This document shows, piece by piece, positions 10,713-22,392 of a DNA stretch of 64,000 nucleotides. Below the pieces are notes generated by a model, which saw nothing but the letters and a program-made list of their open reading frames with translations, was not told the origin of the DNA and did not search any database. The stretch's first letter is position 1. Every line of letters starts with the position of its first letter. The position numbers and the translations under genes were made by a program. The DNA is from Ziziphus jujuba (Eukaryota > Streptophyta > Magnoliopsida > Rosales > Rhamnaceae), in assembly GCF_031755915.1 (NCBI RefSeq), contig NC_083386.1, forward strand, positions 10,354,001-10,418,000, read 5' to 3'.

Positions 10713-11545
10713 ATGGCAGAATTTTGCATTGTCAAAGTTGACAGAGTCTGCTGTTTCTCTAGCAGTTCAAAGACTCTCTGAACTACACATTCACGAAGCA
10801 GCTTCTTTGACGAGTGTGGAGGGGGATGTTGCAAAGTTGAAAGATGAAATGAGGTGGATAATTGGTTTCTTGAAAGATGTGGATCGAAAGCAAGAACGAA
10901 ACTAGTGCTTTTGAGAGTTGGTCATACAAGTCAAGAGACGTAGGGTATGATATTGAGGATGTGATCGACATCTTTTCTTCAAAATTTCCTCCTCCTACTT
11001 CAAAACCTTTCAACTCCATCGAATTCATTGCCAAATCAACTCCATCCAAACCAGGTTTGATGACATCTTTAGCAGCATGCAAATTTTCGGGCTTAAATTT
11101 GTTGGTGGGGATGCCATTTGGACAGTTGTCTCACTTGAGCTACTTTTTGTATCGTGGTTCTAGAATGGTTTGCTCTGCCCATGGCTTTCCAATGCGGGAG
11201 ACTCGTAAACTCAAAGGCTTAGATGGATTAGAAGAGTGGAGAGTGGAGGAAGGTGCACTTGCCTATCTGAAGGAGTTACATATTCAACATGTGCATGAAC
11301 TAAATATGCTTCCAGAAGGGCTGAAATTTGTGACTACCCTCCAGAAACTTTTTACTTCGTCCACGATGTTGTCCTTCCTTGACAGACTTGAAATCAAAGA
11401 TGGAATAGAAGGGGAAGATTACTATAAAGTGATCCATGTACCTTCTTTCATGATTGGAATATGGTTGGTCCACTGCAGAAGAATCAAGTTATCGTTTTCA
11501 TCTCGAGGCAGCCATAATGAAATTCCTCACCGAATGAAAAAGTAA
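10713..11545 (+). pseudogene. Copy C: CC and LRR remnant of a CC-NB-ARC-LRR gene without NB-ARC
   Basis: The ATG at 10713 matches the copy B start, but a one-base insertion in the run after MAEF shifts the frame at once. The shifted frame then reads LSKLTESAVSLAVQRL through DVDRKQERN and stops at 10903-10905, where copy B has GAG (E) and this copy has TAG. CC text continues out of frame to about 11105. There the sequence jumps to LRR (YFLYRGSRMVCSAHGF), with about 25 bp of filler at the join. This removes roughly copy B positions 5975-8070, which include every nucleotide-binding motif. LRR text (GLDGLEEWRVEEGALAYLKE, MLPEGLKF) then runs to 11545. A 222-residue open frame from 10877 crosses the join but reads the CC part in the wrong frame. 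Confidence 0.9.
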
Positions 11546-11969
11546 TATTCTTCTTCCTGATTGTTGATGTAACTATTATGTAACTATTTTCGAATTGGCT
11601 GTGAATTCATGATTTTGTTTTATCAAGCTCGCTTGCAAGTGTTTTTCTTTTTCTTTTTTTTTTTTATCTCTCCACTTTTAATAAGGCATCTGGCCCAGGT
11701 TTATATATGTGTATATACCTCTATTATGTCAAACATTCAGTTGTCTCACTTTGACATTCAGAGTTCAGAATTTCATTAGAGACAAATAAATAAAAATTGA
11801 TATTAAAATTAAAATGTAAAATAATAATAATAATAATAATTAATGTATGGATAACAAAATGAAGGAAACAAAGAAAAGCGAAAATTATAATAACACTTTA
11901 TATTTTTTTTTCTTCACCATGTTCTCATTTATTTTTCACACCATTGCTCCTGAGCTTTGCCCAGTATGG

Positions 11970-12006
<37 letters not shown>

Positions 12007-12570
12007 GCATCCTAGTGCTCTAAGGACAAATTATGACCATTTATATTGGTGTTAAAGTTGACCTTTTAAAATAGTTTAGGACAGAGTTCAGCTATTTAAG
12101 TAGCTTAGAGAACTATTATGGTAATGCAATATATGAGGGGCTGGGATTGGATACTTAACTGAGTTGTGGACACCCTTATTATTTTTGGCCATTCTAGCCC
12201 TTTAAAAGCTGCTGTAAATAGTTTAAGATGTTATGCAATTATGCTACATGTAGAGTCTAGAAAGTTCAGTGTAATGTATAGGAAAGGATTTCTCTGTAGA
12301 TTATCAATTACAGATCCAGTTTAATCATCTTTATTGATGAATTGCTCTCTAGAATGTTGTTTAAATTGATGATGGAGTACCATCTAAAAAACTAAAGAGA
12401 TAATCCAGAAGCAAAGTAGGGAAGCAAAATTCTATTTGGTCAAAAAAGAAAATGAAATAATGATAACCAAACACTTGTGATACGTAATTGATTAAAATAT
12501 TTTAGACAAGCTAGGAAGCTAACCGAGAATATGGAAGAACATTTCAGTTATCTGGAAGTTAATTTAGAAC

Positions 12571-14323
12571 CCACTGATTATATATACCTCACGTGGTAGG
12601 AAAACCCAGTGGGACCCCTATATGTTGCTATTGAAGGAAAGGTGTCAATGACCAAAATATAAAAAGTACCATATTGAGTGGTCATAGTCATCCCAACAAA
12701 AGTCATTGTTTTGCATACAGATTCCTGATTTGGTACCCAATGCCTACACAAACTGACGAGGAAAAAAAAAAGCAAGAGAACCTTAACCCAAAAGCTAATG
12801 GACAATGACACAGATGATGCTTAACCTTTTTTTTGGGGTAAGTGATGATATTTAGCTTTTGTTTGCCTTGCTAAGAGGCTAAGATATATCTATTATCCAT
12901 GCCTAGTGCTGAGGAAAAAAATAAAATATAATAATAATAATACCCACTAGACATGAAATTCTTTTCCTAATCCTAGTAAACTCAAGCATTCTCTACGGTA
13001 CTGTATAGTGTATTCCTCAATTATCTGCAAAATTTGGCAGCTTTAATTAGCTGCTATAACACTTGGAATAAATATATATATATATACACACATACGCACG
13101 TATAGACATGTATATGGTACTTCTCCAATAAGAGATCATGGGGGATTCTAGTAGATGTTAAAATCTTCTAAGTGACAACCCATAACATTTGTCAGTGTTA
13201 TATCGACCTCACTTAATTTTAAAGATCATATCAACCCTTAAAATATTCACATGGATATGCACCTGTGTCTCTGTGCGTGTGTTGTGCACTTACGTGTATA
13301 TGCTTCCTGATGGGTTAATGCACCTAAAGAGACATCAGACTGCTAGAAATTTTATTATACTAATTGACTAATAACTATTGGAGATGGATTACATGCTAAA
13401 CTTAGCAGGAGGTATATTTCAAGCTTGAACTACAAATCTAATTGAAAGAGACCAATTATTTAAAAAATGGAATAAATTACCCAAGATTTATTCAAGCTGT
13501 TAAAATGGTACAAGTTGTTATGAATTGGAGACTCCATTAACATATTTCCTGTCAAGTTGTCCATGGAAGTTCCAGGGTGCTTTCTTTCCTCTATCTCTGT
13601 AAGTCTTTGTCAATTGCTTTTTGTAGTAAGATTTGACATATTGTTCTAGCTTCTCAAGTTATCTATTATTTTGTGAGGATGCTGCTGATTTGGTTTTGAA
13701 AGATGAAGTATTAGATTCGCTGTGCAGAAGAAATAGAGAATCCATTTTCCTGCATCACCACTAAAAAATATGCCTAAGATTTAATACCAATTATAGTAGG
13801 TTATGTTTAAAAATGGTAACCCAGAAAAAAGTTTCATTTATTTAAACAAAATATCAATGGAAAATAAAGGAGGAAAATACAAATGAAAAACTCATGGTCT
13901 ATAAACTCTGGCCTATAGAGGAGGTTGAGATTATGCATTTATGCTTTAAAACGCTGTATTTGAGCCTGAGAAAGTGATTCCCAAATAATCTCCATCTACT
14001 GGAAAAGGGTCAGTCAAAAGAAAGGCAAAAGAAAAAGAGAATAATTAATAAATAAATGTCAAAGTTGGTTGCTTAAAGCATTGATGTGATTTGAGGAATT
14101 TAATCTTGCTTTGTGCCCACTTATTCCGGAGTCTTTCTATTTAGACCCAGATGTCTCTGTGTAAGCAGCTCTGTTAAGCATAAGGAAAAATTTTCATACA
14201 AAAGAGAAAATGGAGAATTTTTACTCGGTCTCTTAAGAGTAGTGTTCTGTTATTTTCTGTGTGAGAGAGAGACATAGGAGAGCCACGGCTAACTCTATAT
14301 TGTAAGTTTTAATTAGATAAAAA
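12571..14323. other. Intergenic DNA before the WAT1-related gene
   Basis: No gene recognised. It holds (TA)n near 13072-13085 and short A/T runs. A 77-codon frame on the minus strand (12578-12811) has no recognisable content. The GA-rich stretch at about 14258-14275 just upstream of 14324 probably belongs to the next gene's leader. Confidence 0.55.
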
Positions 14324-16564
14324 ATGGCTTGCATGAAGAATTGTGATGAATGGAAGCCTTTTATCATAATGATAGCTATCGATTTTGCCTTCGCCATTGT
14401 GAATATTCTTCTCAAGAAAGTTCTTGATGAGGGAATGGACCATTTGGTTCTTGTTACATTTCGTTTGTCAATTGCTACCATTTTCTTAGCCCCGATCGCT
14501 TACTTTTGGGAAAGGTACCAATTGCATCAGTTTGTTTTTCCATTCTTACCCATAGAAACATGCAAACCTTAACTCATTTTCTTGCGTGCTTATGTTAACA
14601 TATCCAACATATTGAGCTTCATTTTTTAAAAACTTCATGTTCAAGTTATTGATCAACTCCAGCCTAGCTGGGTCAAAAAGAGCTCAATTTCTGACTTGGA
14701 TGTCAATTGAGTAAAGTTTATCTATCCCCCACTCTTCCCTTTTCTTTTCCCTTTGTGGAAACAATATATGATATGGAAAGCTTGCTTGCAGGAAAAACAG
14801 ACCAAAGCTCACATTTCGCATCTTATGTTATCTCTTCCTCAGTGCCATTCTCGGGTTAGTCACATTGATACACTTGCCCTGGAATTACCATCTAGTCAAG
14901 TTTCCTTTTTTTTTTTTTTTTTTTTTTTGAGACATTACTTTTTACACTTACAAAAGTGAAAAATAATTTTGTGCTTCTTTATTGCAGAGCATCTTTGACA
15001 CAATACTTCTTCCTTCTTGGAATTCAAAACACCTCTGCTACTTTCGCTTGTGCCTTTGTCAACATGGTGCCTATGCTCACATTCTTAATGGCATTACCTT
15101 TCGGGTACGTATCGAAGATCAGTACCTCTCTGTCTCTCTTTTTTTTTTTTTTTTTTTTTTTCCTAAGTTAATTCTTTGTTTATGCTACAGAATGGAGACA
15201 GTGAACTTAAAATGTAATAGTGGAAAAGCCAAAGTGATCGGTACACTAGTATGCATCGCTGGAGCAGCTGTATTGACCCTTTATAAAGGAATGCCTCTAT
15301 TTCATTCTTCACCAGCTATGGCTCATGCCATTGATCATGCTATAAAGTTAAGTTCAAGAAAAAAGGCACAAAGATGGACAATTGGTTCAGTAGCTTTGGT
15401 GATAGGAACACTTTTATGGTCTTCCTGGTTCCTTGTACAATCAAATATAGGGAAGAGATTCCCATGCCAGTATTCTAGCACCGCCATTATGTCCTTCTTC
15501 GGTGCCATTCAGTCGGCCATCTTAAGTTTGTGTACTGTCAGGAACCTTTCTGTGTGGGTTCTGAAGGGAAAGATACAAATCGCGACTGTCCTGTTTGCTG
15601 TAAGTATATATGTTATGATGCTTCTTATACGAAACCAACAAATTTAACTGTAAAGTGCAAATTATTCAAGCTAGGTTGCATTCAGACCAGATGGAAAATA
15701 ATTCTGTTAGTAGATTCTCGAAAAACGCAATATAAGAGTATGCTGAGGGAAGTATCCAAATTGATAAAAAAGAGTTGCAAGTAATGATAAAAGATTTTAT
15801 GTGAACTTTACTGTTTAATACGTTATGGATTTTCCTTTACCTGTTAATAAAGATTAACTACTTGACGTTTTGAGGTCAATAATTTCATTAATAGCCATAT
15901 TGTCTGGATAGTCAAATCCCTTTACCATCTGCAATAATTGTGATTATGGATCGAAGAAGATCTAGCGAAATATGCTAAATCAATATACTGATACAGAATG
16001 CATGAGTTCACTGATATCTCTCTAAAAAAGGCATTCACATAGAGCTTAGCTCTATTGAATTAAAGTCAATGAATTAGTTGCTGTTCTATGCCTGCTTATC
16101 TACCTTCTTAACATGTATATATATCGGTATTTGGGTTTTTCAGGGGATAATAGGATCAGGGTTTTGCTATGTGGGAATGTCATGGTGTGTTAAGAAAAGA
16201 GGTCCAGTCTTTACAGCAGCATTTAGTCCCCTTGTTCAGATAATGGCAGCCATGATAGACGTCCCCATTTTGCATGAACAGCTCCACCTGGGAAGGTAAT
16301 TTCTTAATAATCATTTCACTATTAGTGTTAATACATAATGATTATCAGTAACTCAACTACTAATTAACCTCCTCATTCACTGATATATTGATCAGCTTGC
16401 TTGGTTCTATCCTTGTGATCATGGGGCTGTACATTCTTCTTTGGGGTAAAAAAAAGGAAATGCAGAATCGCATAACAAAATTGGCTCAAGAAGTGGAAGA
16501 GATCAAGGAGCAGGAACCACAATTACCAGTCATTACAGTCTCTTGTGATTCACGGTGTTCTTGA
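14324..16564 (+). CDS. WAT1-related (nodulin MtN21/UMAMIT, EamA-type) transporter
   Basis: Six exons with GT-AG borders splice in frame: 14324-14514, 14792-14854, 14988-15104, 15191-15599, 16144-16295 and 16396-16564, giving 366 residues, the usual size. The family carries amino acids or auxin-related compounds across the plasma or vacuolar membrane with ten membrane helices in two EamA repeats. Visible marks are KKVLDEGMDHLVLVTFRLS with FLAPIAYFWER (exon 1), ASLTQYFFLLGIQNTSATFA and MVPMLTFLMALPFG (exon 3), GKAKVIGTLVCIAGA with TLYKGMPLF (exon 4), SGFCYVGMSWCVKKRGPVFTA (exon 5) and LLGSILVIMGLYILLWGK (exon 6). The C-terminal tail is hydrophilic and cytosolic in type. No break was found. The text is closest to the At3g28050/At5g40240 subgroup; the substrate cannot be told. 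Confidence 0.92.
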
Positions 16565-16772
16565 AGTCAAGTTGCACGACAACTTACCACTTCATGAGAA
16601 GTAATCACTTTTTAATTTCCCCAAATTGGGAGTTAAAGAAAGTTACCCGACCTCTAATACCTCAAAAAATAAAGGAAAATATGTCTCCTCTGCTATTACT
16701 CAATTGACTGGGGCCATGTTTCTCCAAGGTCCTTTGTCAGAGTCATGGTAAATAAACTTTGCAGAAAGTAAA

Positions 16773-16803
<31 letters not shown>

Positions 16804-16952
16804 CTATACTCTGAAAAGTAATGTCAAATATTTATATAAGAAGGTATATATCACAAGTTACACATCTTAGACCTCTCTCTCTCCTCTTTTTTTTTTTTTT
16901 TTTTTTTTTGGTGGGTTATAAACAAAACAGGTACCACCACATCGAAGTAATG

Positions 16953-16983
<31 letters not shown>

Positions 16984-18644
16984 GCTACACGACCAGTTCT
17001 AGTGCTTATTTCCCCACCCCACACCCACCGCCCCCCCCTCTTTATTTTTTGCAATAAGTATGAGTTAATTGTTATATAGAGAATCCACACTCTTAAATCA
17101 ACGAATGACTAACAAAGGAATTGATTTGATGAAACAAATCAGAATATTCAAGGCTGCGTACTGTTGCCATAGTAAAAAGACCATATTGCTTGCACAGACT
17201 AAAGAAGGCACAGTCACAGTAAAAGGACCATATTGCTTGCAGACTAAAGAAGGCACAGTCATAGTAAAAAGACCATACTGCGTGCAGACTAAAGAAGGCA
17301 CTTTGCTGTCTAAGACTGATTTAAGTGTACCCAAAGAAGCTATAACCAAGGCAGGATTTTTTCAAGGGACAAGAAAATTACACATTACTACCCATTACCC
17401 AAAAATTATCATCATAACCTGTATCTCTACTTGCTCATCTCTCCCGGAAACTCTATAAGCTCGATAAGAGGCCGCAGGATCGAAAGCTTGACTGTGCATC
17501 GTGCTATTTGTGGTACGAACAGGGGTCTCAACGAATCTTCACTCTTTTCAGATGCCTTTACTGACAACCCGAAGTTCTTCTCTTTTAAGCTGGTGTGGAA
17601 TATAGCATGGTGTTGATCACATATAAGTTGTTAAATTAGACCTACGCGTATAAATTACACTTCAAATGGTTCAATTTATTGCTTTATTTATAACTAAATG
17701 AAACATCAGTAACCCTTCTCATCCACATATTATTGGGTTTGGGTTACTTTTTTTTTTTTTTTTGGTACGCTACAGATTGGATTATGCATAATTAACATTT
17801 GATCATGCGTCTCCTTATTTGTTTCTTTATTTGTCTCATTATTCTTTTTATTATGAGATCATATAAACATCTTTACACTTGCAAACAAAAGAGTAATGAA
17901 ACAGACAGATCTGTCTAAACGGTCTAAATTCGCAAAATATTAATTAGTCACTGTCACGCTAGACAATTTCAATTGGTGCACGTCACAGGGCATTGGATTT
18001 CTTCTTAATATTTGAGCTTTTCAAGTTCTTCTAGTTATCATTTTGAATGGTAATATTTATCCTGCTAAACAAACAACTATAATTCACAAGATCACAATTT
18101 CATATTATATAAGACAAATCAAAGGCAACAGGATCAAGTAGCAATTTTAGTACAAACTCTTTTTTTTTTTTTTTCTTAATTAATAACTCTCACTTACAAA
18201 AATAAAAACAAGAACAACAAATATTATTGCACTGCTTAAACTCAATACAGTACCAACCACATATAACCATATTATAAATTTTACATTAGGGAAATTTATT
18301 ATTATAGCCGATCACTCATATATATATATATATATATATAGTACCGTTTAATAAAACTTTCCAACTCAATCTTGAAAACCGTATCTATATGGCCACGATT
18401 AAGAAGGCTTATTAATACGTTTATGTATAATATTATAGATTTGTAACCTATCTCTCATCAGTATATTTTGACGGAATTTGGTACGAGCTCCAACATCATG
18501 CCAAGCAACTTGATACGTGATATTGGAGTCTAAACTCTGTATCAAAGAAAGACAGACTATATATATAATTAACACATAATATATAAAATATTGTAGTTTC
18601 ATGAACCTCCATTTATGGCCCTCGTTATATCCTCCAAAAGTATA
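16565..18644. other. Intergenic DNA between the WAT1-related gene and the 18.6-kb gene
   Basis: Contains (CT)n/(TA)n near 16769-16802, a T20 run near 16888, (TA)n near 16957-16982 and 18316-18340, and the 45-bp minisatellite listed separately. No gene recognised. Confidence 0.55.
17171..17307. repeat. Minisatellite, 45-47 bp unit, about 3 copies
   Basis: Units begin agtaaaa at 17171, 17218 and 17263. Each contains gaccatattgcttgc and agactaaagaaggcac with few changes. The first unit has two extra bases (cacagact against cagact). A 129-codon frame runs through it and so shows 15-residue repeats (TKEGT..VK.PYC.Q), but nothing else supports a gene. Confidence 0.85.
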
Positions 18645-19163
18645 TTAGTCAGAATGCTCAGATCGGTCACCTTTGTGTCCTTCCTTGCGATCACCTTTGT
18701 GTCCTTCCTTCTTGTCTTTCTTCTTTCCCTTCTTTCCTTTTTTCTCCGGCTTATGGCCTTGGTGTTCAGCGAAATCAGAGATATCGACATGAACACCGGG
18801 ATCATTGGTTGAGTAACTCCCACCCATCAAGATGGAGTTATTCACGGCCTGAAAGTTGCTATTCACGAACGTACTCAATGCATCAGATTCGGCCAGCGGA
18901 TCAGCCTCACTGATATGAATGCCAGTTTTCTCGTCCAGCTCGGTACGCAGACTGGCGCCGGAGTTTGTTCCGGCGAGGGTGATGAGTCTGACGCCGTGTT
19001 CGTCTTCAATCTCCTGGTGGGTCGATCCTGATTTTTGGAGATCGGTGAGCCGGTGAGTGATGGCCGACACCATTTCTCTGACTTCTCGGTCGAAGTGTTT
19101 GTGTTGTTGTTTTTCTCCTTCGAAGGAAGAGTGGCTTGGCTTCACTGACTCTGCGATCACCAT
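18645..19163 (-). CDS. Conserved plant protein of unknown function, 172 residues
   Basis: Single uninterrupted frame, start at 19163, stop TAA at 18645. The codon use and composition look like a real gene: GC content is clearly higher than in the flanks. The N-terminal half has REVREMVSAITHRLTDL (28-42), a probable helix, followed by the conserved-looking stretch HGVRLITLAGTNSGASLRTE (56-75) that I associate with a small plant-only family. Residues 136-167 are extremely lysine-rich (KPEKKGKKGKKKDKKEGHK) and include a perfect tandem repeat KEGHKGDR (152-159, 160-167). No signal peptide or membrane helix is evident. The basic tail could bind nucleic acid or act as a localisation signal, but that is inference. 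No function is claimed. Confidence 0.8.
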   Translation of the reverse strand: MVIAESVKPSHSSFEGEKQQHKHFDREVREMVSAITHRLTDLQKSGSTHQEIEDEHGVRLITLAGTNSGASLRTELDEKTGIHISEADPLAESDALSTFVNSNFQAVNNSILMGGSYSTNDPGVHVDISDFAEHQGHKPEKKGKKGKKKDKKEGHKGDRKEGHKGDRSEHSD

Positions 19164-21162
19164 TGTTTGGTTTGTTTTTTTTTTTTTTTTAAAAAAAATA
19201 AAAATAAAAAAGGGAGGAAGCCGAGAAGATGTATGTGTGTATATGGGGACTATGGAAGAGAGAGATGAAGTTGAGCTCTTAAGGAATGAAATGGAAATGA
19301 GATTAGATATATATAAGAGGAGCTTGGAAGGGTGCTATAATAGTTACGGATGGAATAAGGTTTGCCTTGTTTTGCAATTTAGGGATAAAAGCTATTCCAT
19401 CTCATAAAAAGAAAAAGAGGAAGGGATTGCTTGAGAATGGGTTATAAGGGGTCCACTTCTTTTGCTCTAACTTTGGGATATTGAATTTGAAGTTTTGGGA
19501 GAGAAAAGAATCACATTGCTATTATTATTATCATTGGTAGTAGTAGTAGCGGTACATTATAATTATATCTTAGAAGTGACATTGTGTTAACGAAACATAT
19601 ATAATATATACCATAAGAATATTATATTCAAAGGGGGGAAAAAAAATAAATAAAAACTATATAGTAGTATGTAATATCATAAGTACTATAATCTTAACTT
19701 CGGCTTTTGATAATTTTTTTTTTTTTAAATGATATTTGATAGATTTGCTTTAAGAAGCTGGTCCATGCATTGATTATATGGATAAAAAAAGCAATGTGGA
19801 CCGAGAAAGGTCTAGTCCCGTAGACAATGAGCTATAGCACGGATAGATCCTAATTCGTAATTTTTGTCTCACCTCATGTGAGCTTGATTATAATCAAGGA
19901 GAATTAATAAAAACATGAATATTGTCAAAGTGTACAAAGTTTTTTTATTAGCTTAATTTGGCATCCTAAAAGGTATTTGTCCAATAGGTTAATTAACCTC
20001 AAACTTTTAGGATTAAACTTCAAATTTTAATACAAGTTAATAAGTACTTCAAAAGTTGACAAATACGTAAACCACACAACATAACTCCATTTCTTTTATA
20101 GCGGTAAAACTTGTTCTATATATGTAACATTGAGCCCTAAAATTCCCTAATATTGAAAAAAAAATAACAAATAAATTTGTTACACCCTAGCTAGGAGAGA
20201 GACCTAACTTTTTGCACAAACAAGTCACACAAAAAAAAGCAAACTAGCCTTAGATCTTGTTTTATATTTGGTTTAAGATGTTCCAGAGAGAGAAATGAAG
20301 GGAGACTGATAATTATTTGTCAGTAGATTAGGGGAATTTGGGATACTTCAACCTTCAGATGCTAAATTGGATAGAAAAGTAATTTTCTTTCCAAGTTGGA
20401 AAATTTGCTATTAGGAGTCCAAAATACATAAGACTTTGGACAAATTTTTCTCATGTTAAACATGGGTGTTATGGACTTTCCTATGTATAGGAAAAATTTG
20501 ATTGGCCCATTCATCCATGTTGCAACAGTTGTATTCGACTCAACCTCATACTTGTGAACTTTCAATGTTGAGTTTTTTTTTTTTTTTTCTTTTTTTTAAT
20601 TGAAAATTTTCATAGTTGAGACGGCTCCAAATCATGTGTGCATTTGCACTGTTACATAACTTGAAACATCATGAGGAATGAGTAACAAGCTTTTTGTTTG
20701 TCAGGATCCATAAAAGATGATGCAACGGCCCAATTATTAGGCTGCGGTGATCAGTCAGCTTGTTATACCTTTATATTACAACAATAAACTAGTCCAAAAC
20801 AGCCCATATATATATATATATATATGGCATGGTTATTCTTATACAAATTAAGTCAATTATCACAATAATCTAGGAATGGTAATTTGAGTTGTTTTTGTAT
20901 CAGATGATTAAGGTTGAACTCATATTATATCAACATGATGATGCATTTGATAATGCTGGGTTTTCAGTCACATGATTACTCTACATATCAAACGAAGTAG
21001 TAGGAAATATAAAGGTAGATGGAGATAAAAATATCATATTATTGGTCTCTTACTACAAGCATAATCCCCATTCGAGACAAGGAGTTTGATCGAAGATTGA
21101 GGAGCTTGATGGAGGCATGGCGGAGAAAAAGGGGAAAAACAGGAAAACAAGAAATTTCAAAA

Positions 21163-21204
<42 letters not shown>

Positions 21205-22392
21205 TAAATAAAGATAAAATTCACCTTATTTTTATTAAACCAAAGTTCATACTGGTAAAATATAATATACACAGGTGTCAGATTATATAAGATTTAAGTT
21301 GTCTTGTTAATTGATATGTCAAAAATTGTATACATAACTATATTTAATTAGTCATGTCTACATCATTATTATCCATGTCAGGGAACATTTTATGCATTGA
21401 TAACGTTCTCCACCCAAAAAATCCATTTTCTATTGGCCCAATGCAAAGATTAATGATATGTTTATCTTTCAGCTTGCTTTTATTGATGAACGTTTTATTT
21501 TCTTGGATCATTATAATATTATATTTTTAATTTGTTTTTAATTATAATTCGGTTTCAATATTTAAGCTACTGATCTTTAATTAATTATCAATTAAAAAAA
21601 AAAAAAAACCAGCGTATGTTATAAAAGTTCAAATCTCTTCATTAAAAACGATAATACCACATCGACCAAAAATCCAATAAGTTTTATTAAACTTGTTTCA
21701 GCTAACGCCAATAGTGGCGCCGCGTAACGAAGGCTCCTAACCAAGTGGGACATCAAATTCGTTGGTTGTGTTGGTGATTGGACCATTTTGTTGCGGTGGC
21801 CCTTATATGGTTAATGGGCCTCCCTGTCCACCATCGATGGAACAAAACGCCTAAACAAATTGATCTTCTTGGGGCCCATTGGTCCGACTGTGATTGACAG
21901 GGTGTGGCTTCATCGCTGCACATACAACCATTTTTAAATAGCCAAAATTTATTATTATTATTATTTTTTTTTTTTAAGAAAGATTTTATATAAGACTTTT
22001 ACTTTTGAACTTTACATGGCATGATTGTTATGCCATGGATTTAATGTGGCAATTCGTTCAATCTTATATGTTATTTAGCTTAGTATAAGAACCAGTTCCA
22101 ATATTTTGTCCAAAAGTTTTTCTTCTAGTTACATAATTAAAATTTCTTTATTGTTTTTATGGGCATGTATTTGATCATTATTTTGATTGAGTAATAGAAC
22201 TCATCTTTCTTGAAGATACAACCTTTTAGATAGCCAAATTTTGAACTTTTTTTTTTCTGATTATAATAATACTGGTTAGTACTTTGTCTAATTACTTCTA
22301 TGGGGGAAAAAAAAAAACTATGTCTGTGACATGGGCTATTTAATAGTCACTTTTCCATGCATATTCTTTAAAGTTAAATTTTAATTTATTTA
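19164..22392. other. Intergenic DNA
   Basis: AT-rich with (TA)n at about 20809-20825 and 21166-21193. A notably GC-richer patch at about 21700-21925 (around ggcgccgcg and ggggcccattggtcc) has no frame I recognise and may be a relic of something older. No gene seen. Confidence 0.5.

Larger units (their letters stand above)
9590..12570 (+). repeat. Tandem duplication unit C (about 3.0 kb, internally deleted)
   Basis: Matches unit B from promoter to 3' flank, but about 2.1 kb of the coding region is missing. Promoter, leader and terminal flank are well kept, so the duplication looks fairly recent compared with the similarity to copy A. Confidence 0.8.

Noticed and set aside
10877..11545. 222-codon open frame taken as a novel small gene
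   Set aside because: It crosses the deletion join of copy C and reads the CC half in the wrong frame. It is a by-product of the pseudogene.
17069..17458. 129-codon frame with 15-residue repeats
   Set aside because: The repeats come from the underlying DNA minisatellite. There is no recognisable domain, and the minus strand is also open over the same stretch.
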